Below are positions 9,580 to 19,446 of a stretch of 64,000 bases of DNA, piece after piece; position 1 is the first letter of the stretch; every line of letters begins with the position of its first letter. This stretch comes from Saccharomycopsis fibuligera x Saccharomycopsis cf. fibuligera (Eukaryota; Ascomycota; Saccharomycetes; Ascoideales; Saccharomycopsidaceae). The stretch covers positions 1,984,001-2,048,000 of the forward strand of contig CP012810.1 of NCBI GenBank assembly GCA_001936135.1, in the 5' to 3' direction. The notes beneath the pieces are model-generated. The model saw only the letters and a list, made by a program, of their open reading frames with translations, was not told where the DNA came from and ran no database searches. Position numbers and translations under genes: made by a program.

Positions 9580-12500
9580 TCATCCTCTTCTGAATCTAAA
9601 TTTAGGCACATTATGCATTCCGTCAGCATCTTCGTCATCATCATCATCTTCTTCTTCTTCCTCTTCATCCAAATTTATAATATCCTGTGCACTATTGCCG
9701 TTTGCGCTGTTCTGTATAGTATTTCTTTTGGGCACGATCCGCATAGCGTTACTAATCTGTGTTGATTGAGCCGTAGTAGTAGCAGTAGTAGTAGTATTAG
9801 TATTAGCCTTTTTTCTAATATTTAGACTAATTCTATCTTGATTATCCTCTTCTTCAGAATCAACAAATAAGCCTTGACTCTGACTTCTGCTGAATCTGAA
9901 TTGTGAAGCTCGCAGTACTGCATCAGAATCGTCACCATTGTCATTATTGCCGCTGGAATCGACTTCAATCGACTGCTGTTGGCCAACATTATTGCCAGCA
10001 ATCTTATTTTGCATTGCAAAATCCTCGTCCTCGTCAACATGCGCATATTCATTTTCCTTTGTTGGGTCAAAAGTATCAAATGAGACGTATGCTTTATAAA
10101 TAGAATTTCCGTAACCGCTGCTGGAGCGTGCCAACTGAGCTTTATCGGTTCCTTTTTTGTGTTTGACAAACCGTTTAAAATTCTTTCGAGTAGACCAATC
10201 TCTATATGTGCCATTGCTAGGTTGTTGCTGGAAGTGAGGTCTTTGATGCTGCTGTTGCTGCGAAGCAATAGGTGCAGCTAATCTTGTTTTCACCTCAAAC
10301 TCTTCTACTTTGACTCCACGTCTAATTTTCTCAATTTCTTCGTTATTAATTTGAGCATCTCCAATAACGCCAAAATCTTGTTTAATTTTATTTTTCTCAG
10401 CTTCCTTAGCGGTTTTAACTGCTTCTTCAAGAGACAATTTTTGACTTTTTTCTTCTTTTTTGATATCGTTTAATGGTTTTGCATCATTTCGCGTCTTTGA
10501 ACCTTTTTTCTCCACATGATCAGCCTCAGCCGTCTCTTTCTCAGAAGGACTCTTTTGTTGATTATCGTCAATGGTAACATCAAATTCAGACTGAAGTTCT
10601 TTTTCTAGATCATTTGGTTTTCCATTGGAGATCTCAGCAGCAATATCAACATCTGCCCTCAATGCGGCCAATTGAAATGGAGCCTGAGGTTCAGCTTCTT
10701 GGCGCTTAGCCGGACCCTGAGATAGATTAAACAAATCATCAATTGCCACATTATTCACTCTTTTTCTGCGCCTTTGAGTCAGGGAAAATTGTGTTTGAGT
10801 TTCTCTCGGTGTTTCAGTAGATGCACCTGATGTTGGAGTTGCTAGCTTTGCCTTTCTAGGAGTGTTTTCAGCAGTTGGCTCTCCAGTAGAAGTTACTATT
10901 TGATCAACTGCACTAGGAAGATTTTTCAACAATATATTGGATAACCGCTTTGTTTTTTGTCTATCCTTCAATCTTTTTGTAATAAATTTCTCACGCTCAT
11001 TATTTGAGATACTTTCAGTATGTGGCTCATAATTTGTAAAAGCTCCCATAAGTGGCTCAACTATATGATCTGGCACATCTTCAACTTTAACTTCCGGCTC
11101 ACTTGCATTCTTGTTCTCTCGAGGCGCTTCTAAAATAGTGATATCGCTTGATTCTCTCTCTGTTTTTACTTCTATTGGTGGAACTGGCGACGGACTACCA
11201 ACAAACAAAGCCATAGTGTCTAATGGTCTAACCTGGCTTCGCGCTACTCTTTTTCTTCTTGATTTCTTATTCGTAGTTGCAGTTACAGAGCCATTTGAGT
11301 CTGAAATAGCCGTAGCAGATGCAGAATCAAATTCAGCAGCAGTAGGCTGAGCCAGGCCAACGCTAGGACTTTTGGATGCTTGCTTCAATAATACCAAAGG
11401 ATTGATGTCTTTGATAGCCACAAAAAACTCCTTATTAGTAATTAAAGATACCCCAAGCTTTTCTGCGGTCTTGCGCATAATTTTATAATGAAGTTTTTCC
11501 ACTGGGTCGTTTTCATCAGTGGTGATTGTCTTTATGAATACAGTTTTACCATTATTGGGCACTGTGCATTTAGTAGTGCAAAACTTGTATAATTTGTCGA
11601 TACCGGTGGCGAGAGCATCCTCATATTCTTGTGTCTTTATGTTGACATTTTTGATTAAATCAAAATATTTGGTTGTGCCCGAAGCAGATTCAATAATGTC
11701 TTTCAAGTGATCCAATTGAATTTGGCTGGTGATTATAAATGTCAAGTTATCAAACAATGATTTGCGCTTAGAATTCACTTTGAAAGCGGCTTCAGGCACA
11801 AATTCATTGAAGTTTGGGAAACTTTTGCCAAAATCGTATTCTAACAAGCTTGTATTTCTTGGAAGTTTCCTATTTTGTATGATAACATCATCTGAGTTGT
11901 AATTTTCTCTAGTAATAAAATTTTTGCTTTGGCGTTTAATTTCATCCACAAATTCAATTGATACAATTGGCAAATTCTTCACCATGGACAACGTAAGTTT
12001 TGATGATAATTTGGTGGTTTTCAAAAAATGAGTAGTAGTATCACTTATTGCGGCGGTTCGTCCTATATCTAACCCATACAATGCTTCATTCAAGTAGTCA
12101 GATACTGGCTTGCTATTAGTTTCGCTGATTTTATCATCAGCAGAGTACGCGATATTCAAAGGCACCCATCTTAGGAGCAACTGGGCAGTGCCCTTTTTAT
12201 CGCTACCTAGCACTATCTTCACCGGAGATTTGTCAAATTGAACAGTTTTTGGGTTTTCTGGTGATTGTTTGTATTTGAGATTGTCATTGATTGTAGCTTT
12301 GGTTCGGCCGCATACGGTGATGTTCAATTTTGAAATGTGACTAGTATCTGGAGAAGGTCGCTGATCAACTTTAAAAACAAGCTGCTTACCAGATATGAAT
12401 TTTTGGTATATGCAAATGAACACTTTCGGGTTAGTATTGCAGGGTGAAGTTGGTATGTGGCTTCGTCATAAACTCAGATGTTTACAATACTTACGATCCA

Positions 12501-12686
12501 CATCACGGCCAACTGAATATTCTTTACCGGGAAATAACCATTTTTCGACAGCGCCTAAAAGAATGTTAGTATCAAAGGCAAAAACAACAAAACATGTAGA
12601 CGAAAGCGAAGCAAAGCAAAGCACAGCAAAGTAAAGCAAAACATACCTCCATTTTCTCGCAAGCTGGGCACTGTAACAATCCACAT
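9580..12686 (-). CDS. XRS2: Xrs2/Nbs1, MRX complex subunit, three exons (980 aa)
   Basis: This is the FHA/BRCT adaptor of the Mre11-Rad50-Xrs2 double-strand-break complex, which brings Mre11 to the nucleus and recruits Tel1. Proposed exons: 12686-12647, 12554-12495 and 12422-9580; phases agree at both joints. The N-terminus starts MWIVTV, as in S. cerevisiae MWVVRY. The FHA signature is split: VGRDVD in exon 2, then FISGKQLVFK in exon 3, aligning with the yeast SISRQHITFK. BRCT-like sequence follows to about residue 380. RRKRVARSQVRPLDTMALF matches the conserved RRRVVPLDSLDFF. NFKRFVKHKKG, near residue 765, matches the yeast Mre11-binding NFKTFVK. Acidic, disordered sequence surrounds and follows these motifs. 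The frame is also open for 131 codons above this ATG, to another ATG at 13079 (see findings). Confidence 0.88.
12423..12494 (-). other. XRS2: XRS2 intron 2 (72 nt)
   Basis: Donor GTAAGT lies inside the FHA domain. A perfect TACTAAC is at 12430-12436, and the acceptor CGAAAG is about 8 nt past the branch A. The joint makes a CTG codon, so this residue is Ser or Leu depending on the genetic code. Only this acceptor keeps the frame: the later CAG near 12375 does not fit the phase. Confidence 0.75.
12555..12646 (-). other. XRS2: XRS2 intron 1 (92 nt)
   Basis: Donor GTATGT follows GGAG. A perfect TACTAAC branch site lies at 12565-12571, and the acceptor TTTTAG is only about 10 nt past the branch A. 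Splicing restores phase 1 and joins the N-terminal strand of the FHA domain to the GRDVD loop. Confidence 0.85.
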
Positions 12687-13079
12687 TGTTCCTTTGCCAA
12701 AACGAGGTCCTGGAAAAATTGGATCCTGTATGCGAATGTTGATGTAGACTCTAATATCCTTTGACTTTAAGACCGTCTTTTTGGAGGTTATTGTCACTTT
12801 CAAGTCTTTTTTTTTTCGTGCTTTTCCTGGATCCTCAAGGACCCACACCACTGGTGCTTCAGAAATAAATCTACCTATATCCAATATTCCTATGGCTCTT
12901 AGAAATGATGTAGCGAGAATGCTATAGGCGTGGTTAGCAGCTCTCTCATTAACCCATCTTTTCCAACTTTGGTAAACTGAGCCTTTCTTTCCAATGAAAT
13001 ATAGTTCATACAATTGAATGTAACAACCGCTATACTCTTCATCGCTGCCGTGTTCTTTGGTGTACGAAAGCGATGCCAT
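12687..13079 (-). other. 131-codon open extension in frame with XRS2
   Basis: The frame of XRS2 exon 1 continues open upstream to an ATG at 13079 (MASLSYTKEHG). Its composition looks coding rather than A-rich. Segments such as YIQLYELYFIGKKGS, LRAIGILDIGRF, EAPVVWVLEDPG and RVYINIRIQDPIF are mixed hydrophobic and charged. No family is recognised. It could be a true N-terminal extension, a separate small protein on the same transcript whose frame would end in unspliced intron 1 at 12555, or chance. No competing plus-strand frame covers it. Confidence 0.45.
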
Positions 13080-13250
13080 CGGCGATGAGCTGCATGAAAA
13101 ATAAAAAAATAAAAAAAAAAAAAAAAAAAAAAAATTCATACTAAAAAATAAAAAAATAAAAAATAAAAAATAAGAAAAAAGAATAAGTCTAATTCAAAGA
13201 CATAATAAACTTCAAACTATCATATACCAACCCCTCGAATATCTTTAAAA

Positions 13251-15116
13251 ATGTTGACTCCATTCTTTGAAGTTTCCCAAAATGATGAATTTGTCATCAT
13301 CAGTGCTAAAATTCCAAACTTGAAATTTAACAACAAGTCCTTACAGCTTACTGTTGACGGCCCATTATTTATTTTTTACCTATCACCATATTACTTGAGA
13401 CTTAGATTCAATCAGCAGCTTTTGAACGAAGAGGATCAACCAGATTTTGACTTGGAAAGTGGAAAAGAAATCATTAAGAAGCAAAAGACAAGTTATGACG
13501 TTGATAATGAGCGTTTAATTATGCATGTACCTAAAAAGACCATTGGTGAACATTTTACTGATTTGGAATACAGCCACAAGTTGATGTCAAATGCCGTTGA
13601 AGTGAAAGTACCAAATAATTTGAATGCTACTGCCGACGAAAATGATGTTCAAATAAAAGAGGTCGTAGGGGATCAGAGTGCTTCCGCTGAGAAGCAACCC
13701 CAGACCCAATCACAACAATCGAAACCCAATAAAATGATTGAAGAAATAGACATCAATGATCTTTCATTAACCACTGATGATATCAAGAAACATATTGAAA
13801 ATTTTGAAAAATCTACCGGTGAAGACTTCAATTGGCAATTCAAGCAAGACTTTAATAATCAAAAAGTTACTGATGTTAACGTACATTATGGTTTCAACAA
13901 TCAGTATAACCAAGTTATTGAGAATTCTGTACTCAATGGATCAAATGATATTAACGAACTAACGAATCCTGGCCTTTTATCCGAGGATGAGCGTATCACT
14001 GAAAGAAGAATTAAAGAAAATTATTCTTTCAATGAAGATATTTACGTGGCGCAATATTTGCTTGCCAAATATGGCGATCAGGAAAACGATTACGATTACC
14101 AGTTGTTGAACGATTCTATAAATTGGAAAAATCCAATCAAGAGTGCTTATTTGAAATGGGCTAAAGAACAGCAGCAATCTAAAACTGCCTCAGCGTTTCC
14201 AAATGTTGAATATTCTAAAGAAATCCAAAAGTTAATGATTGAGCTTCCAAAGGCTACTAAAAACTATGACATAAAGGATATTAGATCCGTCTACTATTTG
14301 ATAGTTTCATTGATTTTTGCGTATAATCTTAACTTAAGAATCAATCAAGGAGAGGACAATGTGGATTCTGCTTGGTTGGTGGGTAAAATTCTTCCTCAAT
14401 TTGCATACTTGGATAACAAATTTGTTTCAGCAACCCAAGATGCTGAAATTAATTCTGAAAATGCTAACGATATTGTGATCAAAGCACCTGGCTTGGAAAA
14501 TAATGAAATAAGGCAAGTTTCAAGCAGTACATTTAATAGCAGTGGTGCATCTTCAAACACAAACAATGACAAGCCAGACTTCAATAGCCTTGAAGAGTTG
14601 GTGATTACATTGGTGAAGCGTTCTTTAATATATCCACTTCATCGTCATTTTGCAATCATTACCAAAGCTCTTGAAGACACTTATTATACGTTGCGTTACG
14701 GATGGAAAAAAATTATTGAGGTTTTATTTACGGTTAGAGAACTTTTCCGTAAACATTCAAGTTATTATGTTTACAATATTGTTTGGCTAAATGATTTGCT
14801 CAATTTTGTTATTCTTAACGTGGATAGTCAACAAATTAGTAACGGGGTGCTTAGGTATTTCAGTCATGAGTTTCACAGGTTGACCAAGAGTCTTGATAAA
14901 AATGATGTGGTGTTTGAGAAATTGAATATGGGAGATGATGATGAGGATGAAGAGATGCAAGATTCTGCTGCTTCAGGGGATGCTAAAGATGGTAATGGTA
15001 ACCGTGGCGGCGATAATCATGAGCAGGAAGATATTGAGCTTTTGGAAACTACCACGTTAGGTCAATTGGAGATGATTGCCGAAGAATTATACAAGGATTC
15101 ACAAACAAATGCTTAG
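13251..15116 (+). CDS. SHQ1: Shq1, H/ACA snoRNP assembly chaperone (621 aa)
   Basis: Shq1 holds the dyskerin homologue Cbf5 as an RNA mimic before H/ACA RNP assembly. The N-terminal CS/Hsp20-like domain is clear from MLTPFFEVSQND through VDGPLFIFYLSPYYLRLRF (about residues 1-120). A variable Gln/Asp-rich linker follows (about 125-250). The Cbf5-binding helical domain follows (about 250-590), with NEDIYVAQYLLAKYGDQE, YPLHRHFAIITKALEDTYY and GWKKIIEVLFTVRELF. The tail is acidic. No CTG codon was found in the whole gene. Its start lies 171 bp from the possible XRS2 ATG at 13079 across an A/T-rich divergent spacer. Confidence 0.93.
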   Translation: MLTPFFEVSQNDEFVIISAKIPNLKFNNKSLQLTVDGPLFIFYLSPYYLRLRFNQQLLNEEDQPDFDLESGKEIIKKQKTSYDVDNERLIMHVPKKTIGEHFTDLEYSHKLMSNAVEVKVPNNLNATADENDVQIKEVVGDQSASAEKQPQTQSQQSKPNKMIEEIDINDLSLTTDDIKKHIENFEKSTGEDFNWQFKQDFNNQKVTDVNVHYGFNNQYNQVIENSVLNGSNDINELTNPGLLSEDERITERRIKENYSFNEDIYVAQYLLAKYGDQENDYDYQLLNDSINWKNPIKSAYLKWAKEQQQSKTASAFPNVEYSKEIQKLMIELPKATKNYDIKDIRSVYYLIVSLIFAYNLNLRINQGEDNVDSAWLVGKILPQFAYLDNKFVSATQDAEINSENANDIVIKAPGLENNEIRQVSSSTFNSSGASSNTNNDKPDFNSLEELVITLVKRSLIYPLHRHFAIITKALEDTYYTLRYGWKKIIEVLFTVRELFRKHSSYYVYNIVWLNDLLNFVILNVDSQQISNGVLRYFSHEFHRLTKSLDKNDVVFEKLNMGDDDEDEEMQDSAASGDAKDGNGNRGGDNHEQEDIELLETTTLGQLEMIAEELYKDSQTNA

Positions 15117-15376
15117 TTATGTGTTAATATTTTGTGAAATGTATGCAACTTGTTGTAAATAGCAATTGTAGACGTTGAGTGCTTCATGTACCCAATTGAC
15201 TTTGCGAAAAAAATAGACGGTTCATTCAAAAATACTTCTACAATTACATTATGGCCATTTGACGCTTTGGATTGAAATTGATACGAGACCCGAACATCAA
15301 CTTTAGAGGCATGAGTACCATAAGACTGCTGTAGAACGAGATTAGTGAATACAAAATGTCGGAAATAAAATGTCAT
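15113..15376 (-). CDS. Possible small protein, unknown (87 aa)
   Basis: An ATG-initiated frame converges on SHQ1, with the two stop codons overlapping within 4 nt. The composition is mixed and protein-like: VDVRVSYQFQ, VIVEVFLNEPSIFFAKS, GYMKHSTSTIAIYNKL. It has no simple repeats and a third-position pattern like neighbouring genes. No family is recognised and there is no clear membrane span. It could instead be the 3' exon of a longer spliced gene, or chance in the SHQ1 3' region. Confidence 0.35.
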   Translation of the reverse strand: MTFYFRHFVFTNLVLQQSYGTHASKVDVRVSYQFQSKASNGHNVIVEVFLNEPSIFFAKSIGYMKHSTSTIAIYNKLHTFHKILTHN

Positions 15377-16144
15377 GAACTCCGGTGCAATGAGCTTTCA
15401 ACATTGATGGAAGCCAGTATGGAATACAGCGCCCTGGAGACTGACTAATAACGTCAATAGTAAAACTAATCTTGAAATTACATTAAAAAAATCATTGATG
15501 AAACGCTCCGTGTTCCCGGGACATTACTATATATAGTATATGGAGCTGCGATGTCGCCAAAATCATCATCCGGCCTCGTCCGTTGAGCGGCAGTCGGATT
15601 GACAGCCCCGGGATGCCGTTGACACACACAAAACGCTTGCAGCACACACCTAGGACGCAGTTAAATCCAGCCGCCAGAAGCTTATTAGCCGACTGATCGC
15701 ATTTTATAGCGATATGCACGACAGTCACTTGAGTCACTCCAGCCGACCGTAGTCTACCCGCACTGCCGCACCACCGAACAACCGTATACGGCAAACCGCA
15801 CCACTTTCCCGCCCGTCTCCGTATTTAGACTGAAAGTCTCGAGAGAAAAGTCTAAACAGTGCTAACAAAAACACAAGAAAAAGCCAAAATCTGGAGAGCA
15901 AATTTTTTTATAAGCTCTTCTCCAGTTTTGGAGCCCCCCCATTTATAACCGCAGACCTTCGCCCCCAGATTTCAAATATCTTTTTTATTTTATCTGATCT
16001 TTGATCGCTGTTTTTCCCGCTGACTTCAGAATTTCTTTTCTTTAGTTCTCAGTTTGTTCTTTTATACATACTTGCCGTTTATCTTTACAAAAACGAAAGC
16101 TCCTTCATTAAACCTCCCTGTCCTCTTGTCCATTCAACAACACC
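15377..16144. other. PEX20 upstream region
   Basis: A G+C-richer block at 15500-15800 (for example the CCGGCCTCGTCCG stretch) is followed by T-rich leader DNA to the PEX20 ATG. A TATATATAGTATA element at about 15529 is a possible TATA box for a minus-strand transcript. A frame at 15492-15794 on the minus strand has no recognisable content. Confidence 0.4.
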
Positions 16145-17518
16145 ATGTCCATGTTTAGTGATCCTGCCTCTTGTGGGCCTTCTAGCTCTGTGCAAAAATT
16201 GTCTTCTTTTGCAAACTCTGGCAACATGATAAACAACGACTATAACACGAGACTTAACCGACAAGCTAATGGAAATCTTCACAACAGTGGATTTGCCGCT
16301 AATCATCTTAACACTCTAGATCATAGACTTGAAAACGATTTCAACCAGTTTGCTCAGCATCCCCGTCCCCATCAACATTTACAACAACAGCATCAGCATC
16401 AGCATCAAAATGATTTTTTTCTTGGTGGCGGCCAAAGGTTAGCCGCACCTGGCCAAAATCAGCTGGCTTTTAGACAAGCTTCAAATTTCAATACTCCTCG
16501 TCAAGTTACCGGGACATCACTCAATAATAATACTGCTACTGCTGCGCATCCAAATAATAAGTCCAACGATTCTAATGCTTGGATCAGTGACTTTTCCACT
16601 CTTCATCTTGACAATTTTCTGTCTTCAGCAGCTCCTGCTACTGCAAATATTCTCTCTCCACAACTCGGTGGCAGAAATGCCGGGTTTGCTGAGTCACCAT
16701 TCGCGTCAGCAACCGTAATGCAGCCTCATGCAAATGCTAATACGAACGCATATGCAAATGGATATGCAGCTGCTCCTCGTCCCGGTTTGTTCCGCTACAA
16801 TACTGCCACCACGGCCACCACTAGCCATATGGCCAACATGAGTGAACATCAGCAGTTGCATCATACTGAAACAGAGCTTGGGCTTGATGTTGAAATGGAT
16901 TTGTTTGATCAAGCATTTAATGATATCGAAGCACAAATGGCTGAAGCTTCGGCGGCTGCAACAGAGGCTGCTACTAGCGCAACCGCATCCACACCTGAAT
17001 CATTACCAGGGCTGATTTTATCTGCTGATAATAACGTTAATACGCTTGCTAATTTTTCGTCAACACAAGAATACACCCATCAGCATCCGGAAAACCATGT
17101 ATTATCGGATATTGCTGCCAAGATTGCTAATACTATGGAATCTAAACAAGAAACTCTGGAAATGGAATCCAAATTTAAGAATTCTAGTTTTTTAAAATTG
17201 ATGAATAGAATATCAAGCAAGCAGGTGGGACTAGCAGAAAACGGTAGAGGCTTAATTAACACTTCTACTGGAATGGACATTAATAAGCAAAATCAACAGC
17301 AACTGTTGGCCAGTGATCCAGTGGCTATTGAAACTCAAGACGGTAATCGTTTACCAGATCCACTTAGCTTTTTGCAAGATGGTGACGTTTTAGAATCATC
17401 TGATCAAGTGAGAAATTTGCTTAATGAACGTATTAGTAGAGCTAATGGTGATCATATTCTTCCTAGAGACATTCATGATATCAGCATGGACTACAGACAC
17501 GACGATGATGCTTTTTAA
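16145..17518 (+). CDS. PEX20: Peroxin Pex20, PTS2 co-receptor (457 aa)
   Basis: This cytosolic co-receptor works with Pex7 to import PTS2 proteins into peroxisomes and is recycled through a conserved Cys. The N-terminus SDPASCGPSSSVQKLS carries that Cys at position 10 in the Pex20/Pex5-type context. A WxxxF Pex14-binding motif, WISDF, is at 146-150. Gln/His/Ala/Asn-rich disorder separates it from the C-terminal Pex7-binding domain, with SKFKNSSFLKLMNRISSKQVGL around residue 345, typical of Pex20/Pex18/Pex21. This single protein would do the job of the Pex18/Pex21 pair in S. cerevisiae. CTG codons do occur here, for example in NFxSSA, and would be Ser under the alternative code. Confidence 0.9.
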   Translation: MSMFSDPASCGPSSSVQKLSSFANSGNMINNDYNTRLNRQANGNLHNSGFAANHLNTLDHRLENDFNQFAQHPRPHQHLQQQHQHQHQNDFFLGGGQRLAAPGQNQLAFRQASNFNTPRQVTGTSLNNNTATAAHPNNKSNDSNAWISDFSTLHLDNFLSSAAPATANILSPQLGGRNAGFAESPFASATVMQPHANANTNAYANGYAAAPRPGLFRYNTATTATTSHMANMSEHQQLHHTETELGLDVEMDLFDQAFNDIEAQMAEASAAATEAATSATASTPESLPGLILSADNNVNTLANFSSTQEYTHQHPENHVLSDIAAKIANTMESKQETLEMESKFKNSSFLKLMNRISSKQVGLAENGRGLINTSTGMDINKQNQQQLLASDPVAIETQDGNRLPDPLSFLQDGDVLESSDQVRNLLNERISRANGDHILPRDIHDISMDYRHDDDAF

Positions 17519-19446
17519 ACATTATCAAATAATGTTGAAATTGTTTCATGTTTGAAAAAATGATCTAGATGTTTTTGCATGTTTGTTTGGTTGTTTTTTG
17601 CTTTTACTTTTGATTTTTGAGTTTTGTTTTCGGTCAGGTTTTCTGTTTTTCTATCTTTCTCTCTCTTTTTTTTTTTTTTTTTTTTATGTGATTTTGTTTT
17701 TGCATTCGCTTATTCTATACTGTTCCTTATGGATATATTTTGCATTGATTTGTATTATATGGCTTATCGCTTAATTATGTTTCCCCTTTTTCTTTGCTTT
17801 GCTCACTGGTTTTTCCGTTCTGTTTTAACCAGTATAATGATACTCTCTTGTTACGTTTAGTTTGCTTTCAAAAATCATTATCCCAGTCGATTATCGTTAG
17901 TATGATAATATTGACTGACATAATGCAAAACAATCTTTGGTTTCTTTTTGTTTTTATTTAGTCATTTTTTGCTCTTTTTATTATTTTTACAGTCAATTCA
18001 ACAATTAATTTGTATGCTCGCATTTTTCCAAGAATTTTTAGTTTCATTTTTGCCCTTCTTATGCCCTCACTCAAAATACAAGAGTAAATTGAGGAGCCTG
18101 GCCAGCGTCTACGTTATTTTCAATTCCAAAGATGTTTTGCTATTGGAACTGTGTTTTCCAGGAGTAAAAGGAATATCTGCTCCACAGAAGTTATGGGCAT
18201 ACCTCTATTTACTGCATAGCTTACATCAAGTGTATACTAATACGGTAGAACCGCAATGTGGGAAAATTGCGGCAGTCCTGTAAGCCGTTTGACTTTCGTT
18301 AACTAGCTCCATTTGGTCGTCGATGTTCCTTAGAAATAGGTAGTGGAAATAGCAAGAGAGGCAGATGGCTTATTATGTTATTTATAATGCAGTGTATATC
18401 TGTGCAAAATAAATGAGCACCCTAGCTTTTAATTGCTGCTTTTCTTTTGGTTCATTGTGTGTATAAATCACGTACTACATAATACATATTACACGGCAGA
18501 AAACATTGTTTTTTGTTAGGATTTGTTTATGTAGTTGCACTTCACAACGTTTCCGCACCAGTAACTGCGGTAAAAATTTTGATATAGTAATATAGTAGTA
18601 TGATGATAACAGAAACAGGGATAAAAACAATAACAAAAAACGGAACGAAGACAACGGCGGTGAAGAGATAAAAAAGAAAAGAAAACAAGAGAAAAAAAAC
18701 AACAACAATAACAAGAAACAAGCAGACAAAAGAACGAAAAGCAATAACGTGGAATGATCCATTGGACAAAAAATAAAAAAAATAAAAAAAATAAAAATAC
18801 AGTAAAACACAACAAGAACGGGGGAAAAAAAAGTAATAGTAGGAAGAAGGCACCGACGGCGATGATGATAGTAATAATGACAATGACGCTGATGGGAAAA
18901 ATGGCAACTGTAAGATGGAGAATGAAGATAAACTGGAAAATAGACAGACATGAAAAAATCGTAAACTAAATCCAAAGCGTGACTAAAATGTTGAAACATG
19001 AAAATGAAGCAAACTGGAAAGTCATTCAATAAATCGTTTTGTAGCAGCGAGTTTATTTAAGATGTTGGTATACTTTTGCGTAATGTCTATGATGTATATA
19101 ATGTGTTTGATGAAAAAAAAAAAAGTCGTAAAATAGGATGACAAATGTACTGAAACCCAGGTTTAGATTTGAGTTGACGTTGATGTTTAATATTCGCTGA
19201 AGTTTCAAGATAGCGTTGTATATATGCTGTCACATTTTGACAAGATTGGATGAAAATAACTACTTTTTTCACTAATAAAAAAAAAGCACCTAGCAGAAAG
19301 CACCTAGCAGTGCACTGCTGGATTGGAGGAAGCCTTATAGACTTCCATTAAATGATAAAACCTAACCTTTTAATAATGTAAGTGCTCAGAGTAAGTAAAC
19401 AATATTCAAATTATCAACCCAAAATGTAAACAAATCATTTCACAAA
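17519..19446. other. Long intergenic between convergent PEX20 and TDA11
   Basis: About 1.9 kb without a convincing gene. It is T-rich near PEX20 (T run at about 17668-17685) and A-rich at 18600-18840. A 111-codon frame at 17948-18283 starts as a poly-Phe/Leu artefact; its second half is mixed but unrecognised. A 14-bp tandem duplication lies at 19283-19310. Confidence 0.45.
19283..19310. repeat. 14-bp tandem duplication
   Basis: Two perfect adjacent copies of AAAGCACCTAGCAG, followed by a short palindrome CAGTGCACTG. It is non-coding and looks like a recent local duplication. Confidence 0.85.

Noticed and set aside
17948-18283. 111-codon frame
   Set aside because: The first third is poly-Phe/Leu from T-rich DNA; the rest has no recognised motif and no upstream signals.
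18475-19029. 184-codon minus-strand frame
   Set aside because: Phe/Ser/Tyr-rich throughout because the plus strand is A-rich; not coding in character.
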